Assembly (NCBI GenBank): GCA_044228685.1
Contig: JBGAUL010000020.1
Span: forward strand, 1-64,000
Reading direction: 5' to 3'
Origin: JBBATK01 sp044228685
Lineage (GTDB): Bacteria > Bacteroidota > Ignavibacteria > Kapaibacteriales > NICIL-2
DNA: 64,000 nucleotides
Below, one piece after another: positions 57,001-64,000 of this stretch (the first letter of the stretch is position 1; each line of letters starts with the position of its first letter). The position numbers were made by a program, and so were the translations under genes. The notes below the pieces were generated by a model. The model searched no databases. It saw nothing but the letters and a program-made list of their open reading frames with translations, and was not told the DNA's origin.

Positions 57001-57144
57001 GGAAACACAAACGATCCCAAGAGCGTGGTATCGACGATGAATCAAAACCAACGTTCATTCAAAGTTCTTGAGGAGTTGAATGTTCGTCCTTCAGTTACCT
57101 ACTTGGCAAAAGTTCGTAACAAAAAGGGTGAAGCGGCAGCCTGA
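54097..57144 (+). CDS. actB: Alternative complex III subunit ActB (molybdopterin-like + Fe-S fusion)
   Basis: 1015 residues. A twin-arginine motif (SRRSFMAL, Arg44-Arg45) runs into a lipobox (TAAAC, Cys62), implying Tat export and lipid anchoring. Residues ~90-750 are the molybdopterin-oxidoreductase-like B1 half, lacking cofactor residues in known ActB. From ~770 the ferredoxin-like B2 half has four cysteine clusters: CTGCNACVVAC, CQHCENAPCENVC, CVGTRYCLNNC, and CTFC with CQEAC. These bind one 3Fe-4S and three 4Fe-4S centres in characterised ACIII. It links the quinol-site subunits ActC/ActF to ActA. Confidence 0.95.
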   Translation: MLEHEQSNMQYWKNPDLAGSADPDSTGEFREGYDTMPTFENPISRRSFMALLSASMAVTAAACRRPDHKLVPSVKSPEYIIPGLPNHYATVYMHKNAAHSLVVKVREGRPVKVDGNDQHPIAAGKTSVYVQSTLMNLYDPDRMRLAVTGRVAEKPKTGGFSTPQNAINQMAQAMTAAKTAGKQTRILMEEHCSPSLDALCKEIEAAHPDIRFVTVPSIVTDGAAVANKALFGIDAEFVPDFSKASFILSVDADFLGTDKNAHYHTRMFAAGRKPSKDHPEMIKLVAAEGNFSLTGMNADERIKLNANEFEGFLAAVYNAVASKKGAAGMSGVAEVKAEEAKKCAAELIEAGARGAVVVGAHLSAKANALGMAINSMLGSVGPNAVFSATLPNSHAKGSGIEQLRNDVRSGNVSVVLSCDANVMYTGDADLRSLIGAVPSLFSVSMYDDETAAFCSINLPLAHQYESWGDAVSFDGTLSLQQPLIAPLNEGSMSVGDTLLMLAKALDATSFAAAPSYYDYVKTRWMNVVHDDAGWESALRSGAVVAAAGAANSSALSANVSAIASLASAPKLDGIVLMTVPGYTVYDGTFTNNSWMIECPDPITKHTWENVAMMSKNTAAKLNVPADRVVNLNNGDRAEIDLPVLIQPGMVDDLIVTAVGYGRGVGNVAKGYGANAYRMLKQGTSIGYCAVSVKDTGKKNVVARTQGYFHAQHSKGTEWDPKAPESKERDIVRDMTLEDVRKGVVINKLEEMNGEHKEGDKFIKPLTLLSGYEYKGHRWGMVIDTSACTGCNACVVACQSENNIATVGKEQVIRGREMHWIRLDLYYKGDPENPESVVEPMICQHCENAPCENVCPVAATTHSPEGLNEMTYNRCVGTRYCLNNCPYKVRRFNFLDYRERLTGNKSPMEYVFNPDVTIRVRGVMEKCTFCVQRINEAKYHAKDKGFSRVPDGDLVTACQEACPASAIYFGNTNDPKSVVSTMNQNQRSFKVLEELNVRPSVTYLAKVRNKKGEAAA

Positions 57145-57175
57145 TTGACAACGAGAATTAAAAAATCATTGAATC

Positions 57176-58618
57176 ATGAATACTATGCAAACGCAGGCTT
57201 TACGAGTTGAACGGGAACCTCTGGTTCTCGGGAATCCTTCTCTTGGTGACATCACCAGAAAGATTGCCGGTATTACTGAGGCCAAACCAAACATGAAGTT
57301 TCTTCTTGCCGTTGGATGCAGCGCGTCGCTGATGGCATGGGGACTGGGATGTATTCTGTACACCATGTTTAATGGTATCGGTGTTTGGGGTTTGAACAAT
57401 CCTATTGGTTGGGGTTGGGATATTACCAACTTCGTGTTCTGGATCGGTATCGGGCACGCAGGCACACTGATCTCGGCCATTCTTTTTCTCTTCCGTCAGA
57501 AATGGCGTACGGGTATTAATCGTTCTGCTGAAGCTATGACAATTTTCGCCGTGATAAATGCGACGACGATGGTGTTGTCGCACACGGGACGTCAGTGGCT
57601 CTTCACCTGGTTGATTCCGACGCCGGGTAATCAGATGCAGATTTGGACGAATTTTCGATCGCCGCTTGAATGGGACGTATTTGCGGTAAACACATACTTC
57701 GCGGTTTCTGCGATGTTCTGGTTTATCGGTATGGTTCCTGACTTGGCAACGGTACGTGATTTTGTGAAGTCAGATTTCGCGCGTAAAATCTACGGCATCT
57801 TTTCCTTGGGCTGGGACGGCTCAATGCGTCGCTGGCACCACTATGAAATGGCATATATGATCCTTGCAGGTCTGTCGACACCTCTTGTACTCTCGGTACA
57901 CTCGGTGGTCTCTTTGGACTTTGCTGCAGGTATTCTTCCGGGTTGGCACACGACAATCTTCCCTCCGTACTTCGTTGCAGGAGCTATTTTCTCAGGCTTT
58001 GCGATGGTGGTAACGCTGCTGGTAATTCTCCGTGAGATTCTTGATCTCAAGGAATACATTACCATGAAGCACTTGGATAACATGAACAAGATTATCCTTG
58101 CTACCGGTATGATGGTTGGTTATGCCTACGCGATGGAATTCTTTATCGCGCAGTACTCCGGTAATCCGTATGAAGGATTTGTATTCGTGAATCGTGCAAC
58201 GGGGGATTACGCTTGGTCATACTGGACCATGGTGCTCTGTAACGTTATCTCACCACAAGTCTTTTGGTTCTCCAAAGCCCGTCGCAATATCCCTCTGATG
58301 TTTGTGATTTCAATCTTTGTGAACATTGGTATGTGGTTCGAGCGCTTTACGATTATCTCAACATCGTTGCACCACGACTTCTTGCCGGCAAGCTGGGGTT
58401 ACTACTCACCAACATGGGTGGAAGTATCAATTTTCGCCGGAACATTTGGAATCTTTTTGACGCTCTTCTTGCTGTTCTCAAAGTTCATCCCGGTTATTGC
58501 AATCGGTGAGGTTAAGGCAATCATGCCGGATGCTCAACCGCATCACGGTCATGACCACGACCATGGTACTGAGCATGCAGCAGCGAAGACCGAGCATACA
58601 TTTGGAGGAGGACACTAA
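57176..58618 (+). CDS. actC: Alternative complex III subunit ActC (NrfD-like)
   Basis: 480 residues, ten predicted helices, NrfD/PsrC family quinone-binding membrane subunit. Segments such as IGHAGTLISAILFLFRQKWR, RWHHYEMAYMILAGLSTPLVLSVHSVVS in shorter parts, and EFFIAQYSGNPYE are characteristic of ActC. A His-rich C-terminus (HHGHDHDH) is seen. It is paired with the second NrfD protein ActF. GGAGGAGG inside its last codons serves actD. Confidence 0.93.
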   Translation: MNTMQTQALRVEREPLVLGNPSLGDITRKIAGITEAKPNMKFLLAVGCSASLMAWGLGCILYTMFNGIGVWGLNNPIGWGWDITNFVFWIGIGHAGTLISAILFLFRQKWRTGINRSAEAMTIFAVINATTMVLSHTGRQWLFTWLIPTPGNQMQIWTNFRSPLEWDVFAVNTYFAVSAMFWFIGMVPDLATVRDFVKSDFARKIYGIFSLGWDGSMRRWHHYEMAYMILAGLSTPLVLSVHSVVSLDFAAGILPGWHTTIFPPYFVAGAIFSGFAMVVTLLVILREILDLKEYITMKHLDNMNKIILATGMMVGYAYAMEFFIAQYSGNPYEGFVFVNRATGDYAWSYWTMVLCNVISPQVFWFSKARRNIPLMFVISIFVNIGMWFERFTIISTSLHHDFLPASWGYYSPTWVEVSIFAGTFGIFLTLFLLFSKFIPVIAIGEVKAIMPDAQPHHGHDHDHGTEHAAAKTEHTFGGGH

Positions 58619-58619
58619 G

Positions 58620-59162
58620 ATGAAGACAGCTGGCGTACTTGGAAATTTCAAAGATCCTAATGCAATCATGAATGCGGCTACGAAGACAAATCAAGCCGGA
58701 TTCAGAGACTTCGATTGCTTTACACCATATCCACTTCACGGTCTAGATCGTGCTATGGGTATTAAGCGTACGATTCTCCCTTACATCTCGTTTACAGGTG
58801 GTATTGCAGGACTTGCAACAGCTATCGGTTTGCAGAGCTGGACAGGCGGAGTTGATTATAAGTTGAACATTGGTGGCAAGCAATTGTTTGCTTTCCAATT
58901 TTCGGTTCCTATTGATTTTGAATTGACCGTCTTGCTCTGCGCTATCTCAACCGTTGTTGGTTTGTTTGCTCTTTGTCGTATCCCGACATGGTGGCACGCA
59001 TTCCAGCACGATGCAGGATTTCGCAAGGCAACCGACGATGAGTTTGTGCTCGGTATTTATGCCAAAGACGATCGTTTTCACGAAGAGTCAGTTGTGAATT
59101 TCATGAAGTCTCTTGGTGCTCAAGACGTTCGCGTTGTGTACGAAGGCGACGAAGTACACTAA
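58620..59162 (+). CDS. actD: Alternative complex III subunit ActD
   Basis: 180 residues from the ATG at 58620, 1 bp after the actC stop; the longer open frame from 58497 is within actC and not used. Two helices (~55-77 and ~97-120) lie after a DCFTPYPLHGLDRAMGIKR segment, and TWWHAFQHDAGF follows them, both ActD hallmarks (DUF3341). It holds the ActC/ActF pair in the complex. Confidence 0.93.
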   Translation: MKTAGVLGNFKDPNAIMNAATKTNQAGFRDFDCFTPYPLHGLDRAMGIKRTILPYISFTGGIAGLATAIGLQSWTGGVDYKLNIGGKQLFAFQFSVPIDFELTVLLCAISTVVGLFALCRIPTWWHAFQHDAGFRKATDDEFVLGIYAKDDRFHEESVVNFMKSLGAQDVRVVYEGDEVH

Positions 59163-59214
59163 TACTTAGCATGCAGTACAATCACGAAGAATTTTAACAC
59201 TCTACCTAAATCAC

Positions 59215-59865
59215 ATGAAGTTGTCAGTGTTCTGGATCGTCCTCGGAGCCGCACTCGCCATTTTCGTTGGCCTGGTGCTAGCAGGGTACATTCCCTGGTA
59301 CAGCGAACAGCCGCCGATTATGATGCTCGCGGATATGGACGATCAATTCAAAGTGAAGCCGCAAACCGGCTCAAGCTACTTTGTTGATCGTAAGTCGAAC
59401 AGGGAACCGGTAGCAAATACTCTTCCTCGCGACGGTCATAGCTACCCATTTGCTATGAGCGATGTTGACAAAGCAGAAGCAATGTTTGCAAGCGGAAATC
59501 CTCTGCCAAAATCAGAGTTTGTTCTCGCTCGTGGACAAAACAGATTCTACACCTTCTGTTCTCCATGCCACAACTTCGGTGGTACCGGTGATGGATTGGT
59601 GCACAAGCGCACACCGGAATTCGGTGCAACCGAAACCATGAATCTTACTCGCGAAGTCGCGAGAGGATACAGTGATGCGAAGATCTTCCACATCATCAGC
59701 GTAGGCCAGAACATCATGCCTGCCTATGGCGATCGTATCTCTGAGGTTGATCGTTGGGCTATTGTTCACTTCGTTCGTGAATTGCAAGCCAAGGCAGCAT
59801 CACAACAACCAATGGCTGTCAATAGTGGAGATAGTAGTTCAACACCACAAGCAGGCGGGAAATAA
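59215..59865 (+). CDS. actE: Alternative complex III subunit ActE (monoheme cytochrome c)
   Basis: 216 residues: an N-terminal helix (4-24), then IPWYSEQPPIMMLADMDDQ, typical of ActE, and one heme site C115-S-P-C118-H119. The probable Met ligand is in NIMPAYGDRI. It receives electrons from ActA and can pass them to the oxidase. Unlike some ActE it has no lipobox cysteine and relies on the uncleaved helix. Confidence 0.93.
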   Translation: MKLSVFWIVLGAALAIFVGLVLAGYIPWYSEQPPIMMLADMDDQFKVKPQTGSSYFVDRKSNREPVANTLPRDGHSYPFAMSDVDKAEAMFASGNPLPKSEFVLARGQNRFYTFCSPCHNFGGTGDGLVHKRTPEFGATETMNLTREVARGYSDAKIFHIISVGQNIMPAYGDRISEVDRWAIVHFVRELQAKAASQQPMAVNSGDSSSTPQAGGK

Positions 59866-59867
59866 TT

Positions 59868-61088
59868 ATGAATACCTATAATCTTAAAGACACACCCTTT
59901 GTCAAGAAGCTTCAAACGCTTGGCATCGCGCTTTTCGCTATCGGAGCTATTGGTCTCGGTGCGGCGGCAGCAAGTGGTATTAGTAATTTCTACGCCGGCT
60001 ACGTACTTGGTTTTATGTATGTAACCGGTATCAGCGTAACCCTGCTGTTCTTCTCAGCCCTCACATACTTGGTGAATGCAGGCTGGGCATCAGCAATTCG
60101 CCGTATTGCAGAAATTTTGTCATTCAATGTCAGATTTGGCGTTCCGCTATTTCTGATTCCGATATTCTTCTTAGCGCCTTCTATCTATGCATGGTGGAAT
60201 CCAACCGGTCATCTCGGCCACATGATGGAACACTCCTTCAAAGGATTCTATCTCAATCACAACTTCTTCTACATTCGCTTAGCGGTGTATGCTTTGATGT
60301 GGTATTATATGCATAGCTTTATTGTCGGTAATTCTTTGAAGCAGGACACTACAAATGACGACGCCCCATCTCGCAAGAATTGGAAGCGCGCTGCTCCGTT
60401 TGTGATTATATATGCCTTGACCATTACCTTTATCGCATTTGATCTGATGATGTCGCTTGAGCCGGAATGGTTCAGCACCATTTTTGGTGTGTATTACTTT
60501 GCCGGCAACTTCGTTTCAACTGCAAGTATCATGTTGATCTTTTCGCACTTGCTGAATAAAGACGGCTACCTCAAAGGCGTTGTGTCACGTGAGCACTATC
60601 ACGACTTGGGTAAGTTGATGTTCGCCTTCACGATCTTCTGGACCTATGTAGCATTCTCGCAATACTACATCATTTGGTATGGTAACATGCCTGAAGAGAC
60701 ATTCTACTATGCTAAGCGCCTGCAGGGTGGTTGGGAAGTATTTGGTTGGTCATCATTGTTCATCCACTTCTTCGCTCCATTCTTGTTCCTCTTGCGTCAA
60801 GACGTAAAGCGTAATCCTAAGATGATTTTCATGGGAGCTTTCTTGATCTTGTTCGCTCACTTCATCGATTTGTGCTGGGTCATCCTTCCAGTCTTCGGTG
60901 GTGTAGGAGATGCTACAAAGTTCTCACCAATGCTTCTGGGTGCCGGAGTAAGCGGCGTGTTCCTCATGGGTGGTGTGTTCCTCTTTGTCGCTGCGATGAA
61001 CTTTAAGAAGTATCCGGCAGTTGCATACAACGACCCTTATCTGCACGAGTCACTGGATTATCAATCCGGCTCTTACGATCGCGTGTAG
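59868..61088 (+). CDS. actF: Alternative complex III subunit ActF (NrfD-like)
   Basis: 406 residues, ten predicted helices, the second NrfD-type membrane subunit. Landmarks are SLEPEWFSTIFGVYYFAGNF, FTIFWTYVAFSQYYIIWYGNMPEET and HFIDLCWVILP. It begins 2 bp after the actE stop (translationally coupled). In ACIII, ActF and ActC form the membrane core; ActF may be a proton path. It ends the cluster at a strong terminator. Confidence 0.95.
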   Translation: MNTYNLKDTPFVKKLQTLGIALFAIGAIGLGAAAASGISNFYAGYVLGFMYVTGISVTLLFFSALTYLVNAGWASAIRRIAEILSFNVRFGVPLFLIPIFFLAPSIYAWWNPTGHLGHMMEHSFKGFYLNHNFFYIRLAVYALMWYYMHSFIVGNSLKQDTTNDDAPSRKNWKRAAPFVIIYALTITFIAFDLMMSLEPEWFSTIFGVYYFAGNFVSTASIMLIFSHLLNKDGYLKGVVSREHYHDLGKLMFAFTIFWTYVAFSQYYIIWYGNMPEETFYYAKRLQGGWEVFGWSSLFIHFFAPFLFLLRQDVKRNPKMIFMGAFLILFAHFIDLCWVILPVFGGVGDATKFSPMLLGAGVSGVFLMGGVFLFVAAMNFKKYPAVAYNDPYLHESLDYQSGSYDRV

Positions 61089-61110
61089 AGTATCAACACT
61101 AGAGTAAAAC

Positions 61111-61147
61111 AAAACCCGGACATGAATGCATGATCCGGGTTTTCTTT
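61111..61147. terminator. Strong terminator of the respiratory cluster
   Basis: Perfect 10-bp arms AAAACCCGGA (61111-61120) and TCCGGGTTTT (61134-61143), with a self-complementary CATG...CATG loop, followed by CTTTTG. The left side is also A-rich, so it can work for the convergent M15 gene. Confidence 0.95.
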
Positions 61148-61154
61148 TGTGTCT

Positions 61155-61225
61155 AAAGATCAAGCCCGCATTTTCAATGGGCCAAAGGGCCTCAGAATGG
61201 CATTAGACCTTTGAGCTACGACCCC
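61155..61225 (-). other. Possible degenerate tRNA 5' half
   Basis: On the minus strand GGGGTCG-TA-GCTCAAAGGTCTAATGC (61225 downwards) looks like the acceptor arm, positions 8-9 and D-arm of a tRNA. The 3' D-stem strand is altered, no TTCGA T-loop is present, and no CGACCCC partner follows. It is at most a fragment. The rest of 61148-61300 has no recognisable feature. Confidence 0.2.
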
Positions 61226-61300
61226 ATCCTGATACTCTGGCTCAATGTGCAAATTGAAGAAGGGAAATCAAGTGCTTGTACATGTGGCCTGATAGACATC

Positions 61301-62149
61301 TTAGTCCTTTACTCTGCAAGAGCAGTGTGGCTCGCACAACTCCGGTCTGTATTCGAAGTGCATGGTATCGAAGTGATACCATTTACCACCCCAAATGAAG
61401 CCATGCTTTTCAAAGATGTCTATTATTGATTGCGGGATGCGGTTTCGGTAGACCACGCTTTGTTGCTCGCTGCTGGCATGGTTTCTCCAATAATGAGAAT
61501 GTGCAACGTTTATGTCGATGGCAATAGCGTAGGAATGGGCTGAACGACGCTTCGTGCCGGCAATAGCGCGCCACTTGAAACTGCCTCCAGGTGAGCGAAG
61601 AAATGCATGGTCTTGAACACTTAAGTTCTTTAACTCCTCCACGACCGACTTGACATGTCGGTCGACATGATTTACGGTACTAATGGGGAGCGAAGTTCCA
61701 TCTACCCATTTGACACTTGTACACCGTGTTCTAACTTCAGCCTCGCTTGCCCCATACATTTTCTGAAAGAACTCTTCACATCGTACACGGCCTGGATCTT
61801 CGTTTGGAAGCGGGAGGTGAGTTGCTTTTCCGGGTGAATACATCTCGCTCATTTGATCGACTAGAGACGCGTGATCCATGAGATACTCATGGTCCGACAC
61901 ATCGTGCCGTACACCAACGGACATCGACTTGCCATTGAAGAAGTATAGGCTGTCAGCAGTGATGCGCTTCACACTGCTCGGATAGGCAGTGAGAAGCACT
62001 TGTAACTTCTTGGTGATATCGACTGTGCTCTGGGTTGAATTCGTGACAGCAGCAGTGTGAGAGGGCTGCGAAGAGCTTGCTTGATTGTCATTGACTAGTT
62101 CATGACTGCAAAGCAAGGCGAGGCAAACAAAAAGGGGATGAATATTCAT
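61301..62149 (-). CDS. M15-family peptidase (D-Ala-D-Ala carboxypeptidase / endopeptidase-like)
   Basis: 282 residues with an N-terminal hydrophobic segment of 14-16 residues (signal or anchor). The C-terminal zinc-peptidase domain has the M15 ligands in RSAHSYAIAIDIN (H205, D212) and FDTMHFEYRPEL (H264, E266), the pattern SxHxxxxAxDxx...MHFE. These enzymes trim peptidoglycan peptides. The ~180 residues before the domain, including a second cysteine-containing part (CEEFFQKMYGASEAEVRTRC), are not identified. Likely secreted or periplasmic. Confidence 0.85.
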   Translation of the reverse strand: MNIHPLFVCLALLCSHELVNDNQASSSQPSHTAAVTNSTQSTVDITKKLQVLLTAYPSSVKRITADSLYFFNGKSMSVGVRHDVSDHEYLMDHASLVDQMSEMYSPGKATHLPLPNEDPGRVRCEEFFQKMYGASEAEVRTRCTSVKWVDGTSLPISTVNHVDRHVKSVVEELKNLSVQDHAFLRSPGGSFKWRAIAGTKRRSAHSYAIAIDINVAHSHYWRNHASSEQQSVVYRNRIPQSIIDIFEKHGFIWGGKWYHFDTMHFEYRPELCEPHCSCRVKD

Positions 62150-62193
62150 ATCATCCCCAACTTAAAGAGTGCAAAGTCGTTGAGCAAGTCAGA

Positions 62194-62682
62194 TTAGTTC
62201 CAGGGTTCGTCAGCGGTTGGACCGTAGATGGATGGCAGCGCAGCATCAGCAAGGCGGAAATAGACGGACAGTTGACCGCGATGATGAATCATGTCATGGA
62301 GCATGATCCAGCAAAGGTCCATCACTCCCAATTCACCCATTTGCTTTGGACCAACAGGGAACTTGGTCATCTTTTGAAACTCGGCCTCGTCCACAGCTTC
62401 GAACATTGCCTTGTTCTTCTGCATCTGACCTTCAAACGCCTCGCAAATCTCTTCCAAGGTCTGAGGGGCTGGCGGAGGAGTTTGCGAGAAGTCAATCCCT
62501 CCGTTGAGAATACTCAATAGCATTCCGGCTTCACGAACAAAGACCCACATCAGGTCACGAGCTGTGCGAAGCTTAGCGTGTGGTTTCATATCCAGCTTGT
62601 CTGCAGGATAGGCTTTGAGGATTTTCAGTGTTAGCATGGACTCACGCTCCCAAACTGCAATGAAGCTTGTCTTTTGACTCAT
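62194..62682 (-). CDS. DinB-fold protein (second copy)
   Basis: 162 residues. Four-helix DinB/YfiT pattern; the metal-site motif is HDMIHHRGQLSVYFRLAD near the end, with an earlier KPHAKLRTARDL segment where the first His may sit. The C-terminal IHHRGQLS.Y.R ... YGPT stretch is shared with the protein at 22899-23402, so the two are paralogues. Upstream of it on the minus strand lies the 250-bp region before the DUF2723 gene. Substrate unknown. Confidence 0.83.
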   Translation of the reverse strand: MSQKTSFIAVWERESMLTLKILKAYPADKLDMKPHAKLRTARDLMWVFVREAGMLLSILNGGIDFSQTPPPAPQTLEEICEAFEGQMQKNKAMFEAVDEAEFQKMTKFPVGPKQMGELGVMDLCWIMLHDMIHHRGQLSVYFRLADAALPSIYGPTADEPWN

Positions 62683-62939
62683 AGGGTCTCCGGTATTGAA
62701 TAAAAATGCTTTTACTCACGTCTACAATTGCACTTCGTAATCGCACGCGTGAATCATGCAACTACAAGTCACAAAATATCACGGAGCGATTTCATGGAGA
62801 CGAAGCAGATCCAAAAGGGCTAATAACATTTCTTAACTACAAAGACCTGACTTCTAACAGTTCAGATGAGATCGAGCTGGAGTCCATAATCGTTGTCCTT
62901 CGTAGATTGAAATCACTTCGAAAAACTCAATTAGATGCC

Positions 62940-64000
62940 ATGAGGAACAAGACTAAAAGTATAGTTGGTGCACTTTGCTTTGTAATTGCACTGATCAGCT
63001 ACACCATGTGTGTACAGCCTACCGTTCCATTTTGGGATTGTGGCGAATTCAGTGCAGCAGCCGCAGAACAACAAGTGCCTCACCCGCCCGGTGCGCCGCT
63101 CTTCCTGATGGTCGGAAAGATCTTTCACATGATTCCAATCGGCGATCCTGCTGTGCGCATAAACATGGTCTCGGTTGTGGCAAGTGCGGCAACAGTGTCC
63201 CTGCTGTACTTCATCATCGTCATGACCATTACATGGTGGAGAAAACAACAAGGGGAAAGTGAAGCAGAGTCTATGATAGTCTATGCTGCATCCGCCATTG
63301 GTGCCCTAGCATTTTGCTTTAGTGATACTCTCTGGTTTAATGCAGTTGAAAGCGAGGTCTATGCCTCGTCCTCACTCTTCGTTGCTATCATTGTCTACCT
63401 CATGTTGCGATGGAACGAAGTAGCGACTGAGCCCGGGAACGAGCGGTACTTAGTGCTGATAGCCTATCTCATTGGTCTGTCTACAGGCGTGCACCTTCTC
63501 AGTGTGCTCACGATTTACTCCCTTGGACTCATTATTTACTTCCGCAGATACCAAAGCGATTGGAAGAGCTTTATCATCATGGGTGCGCTTACTCTGATTG
63601 GATTCGCTATTGTGTATCCAGGCGTTGTGAAATACTTCCCGGCATTGTTGAGCGGTAATCTACCGTTCAAGAATGAGGCCCAAGAATACTATGTGGAAGA
63701 CGAGTTCTGGGTCAAGCTGTTTGGTGTACTCATGGTATTGACGACCCTCGCAGGAGTCGTATATGGAATTCGGACTAAACGCAGCGTGCTGGCTATGATA
63801 TGCGTATCCTTCAGTGTTATGTTTCTAGGCTACACAGTCTACACACAAACACTGTTGCGCGCCAATGCAAATCCACCCATGAATGAGGATGCGCCTAGGG
63901 ATTTTCATGGATTGATTTCGTATCTGGGACGAGAGCAGTACGGTGATGCTCCAATGTTCCCACGTCGCTTTGAAAGAGATCCTGATAAAGTTGAAGCCTA
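62940..64000 (+). CDS. DUF2723 membrane glycosyltransferase-like protein (3' end outside the window)
   Basis: The frame is open to the right edge; 353 residues are visible. The first helix (SIVGALCFVIALISYTMCV) is followed by PTVPFWDCGEFSAAAAEQQVPHPPGAPLFLMVG, given here in its two parts: the acidic DCGEF and the PHPPGAP loop. These define DUF2723, a GT-C-fold relative of protein O-mannosyltransferases common in Bacteroidota. At least eight helices are visible. It probably glycosylates exported proteins or lipids. The same frame is open back to an ATG at 62706, which would add 78 residues of non-family sequence; the ATG at 62940, right before the helix, is preferred. Confidence 0.9.
   Translation, partial: MRNKTKSIVGALCFVIALISYTMCVQPTVPFWDCGEFSAAAAEQQVPHPPGAPLFLMVGKIFHMIPIGDPAVRINMVSVVASAATVSLLYFIIVMTITWWRKQQGESEAESMIVYAASAIGALAFCFSDTLWFNAVESEVYASSSLFVAIIVYLMLRWNEVATEPGNERYLVLIAYLIGLSTGVHLLSVLTIYSLGLIIYFRRYQSDWKSFIIMGALTLIGFAIVYPGVVKYFPALLSGNLPFKNEAQEYYVEDEFWVKLFGVLMVLTTLAGVVYGIRTKRSVLAMICVSFSVMFLGYTVYTQTLLRANANPPMNEDAPRDFHGLISYLGREQYGDAPMFPRRFERDPDKVEA

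Noticed and set aside
61144..61230. Intact tRNA gene
   Set aside because: The acceptor 3' strand and T-loop are missing and the D-stem is not paired; kept only as a possible fragment.
1..64000. CRISPR arrays, insertion sequences or prophage
   Set aside because: No short regularly spaced direct repeats, transposase or integrase motifs were seen; the only tandem repeats are the 597-bp protein modules.

Overview
The window reads as a chromosomal segment of a free-living, aerobically respiring, Gram-negative bacterium of the Bacteroidota/FCB group. The evidence is lptD and an LptF/LptG permease, C-terminal type IX secretion (T9SS) sorting domains on several exported proteins, a gingipain-type C25 peptidase, a GldL/GldM-like motor pair, alternative complex III (ACIII), a eukaryote-type citrate synthase, and a few TAnnTTTG promoter-like sites. 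The gene mix and rather divergent T9SS parts suggest the Ignavibacteria/Kapabacteria side of the group rather than Bacteroidia; that placement is inference.

Layout. 1-3.3 kb (minus): the N-terminal part of a large secreted protein built from 199-residue modules, running off the left edge. 3.8-5.2 kb (minus): L-lysine 6-transaminase. 5.7-13.6 kb (plus): a four-helix GldL-like membrane protein, a very large C25 peptidase broken by one frameshift near its C-terminal sorting domain, and a small outer-membrane barrel candidate. 13.7-20.3 kb: valS, a thiolase, citrate synthase (minus) and mltG. 20.3-22.7 kb (minus): a gldL-gldM-like pair. 22.9-28 kb: a DinB-fold protein and three T9SS cargo proteins (minus). 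28-37 kb: lptG-like permease, rpsA, cinA, gyrA, trxB, DUF486. 37-42.7 kb (minus): a VWA-OmpA-SPOR protein, lptD and a small LolA/LolB-like protein. 42.8-45.9 kb (plus): an overlapping operon of PTPS, folE, rnhB and pyrC.

46.4-61.1 kb (plus) is a continuous respiratory cluster of 15 genes: a lipoprotein cytochrome c, coxB, coxA, ctaB, coxC, coxD, SCO, DUF420, a small CxxC membrane protein and actABCDEF, closed by a strong terminator. Together it encodes quinol oxidation by ACIII, electron transfer through cytochrome c domains, and O2 reduction by an A2-type (Tyr-Ser motif) aa3/caa3 oxidase with its copper and heme assembly factors. 61.3-64 kb holds an M15 peptidase, a second DinB-fold protein, and the start of a DUF2723 membrane glycosyltransferase cut by the right edge.

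The most notable observation is that a divergent GldL/GldM motor pair, a second GldL-like protein with an added periplasmic domain, T9SS cargo and a C25 peptidase lie within about 25 kb, with no gldK or gldN next to the pair. No rRNA, intact tRNA, CRISPR array or insertion sequence was seen. All family assignments come from reading motifs and lengths, not from database searches.
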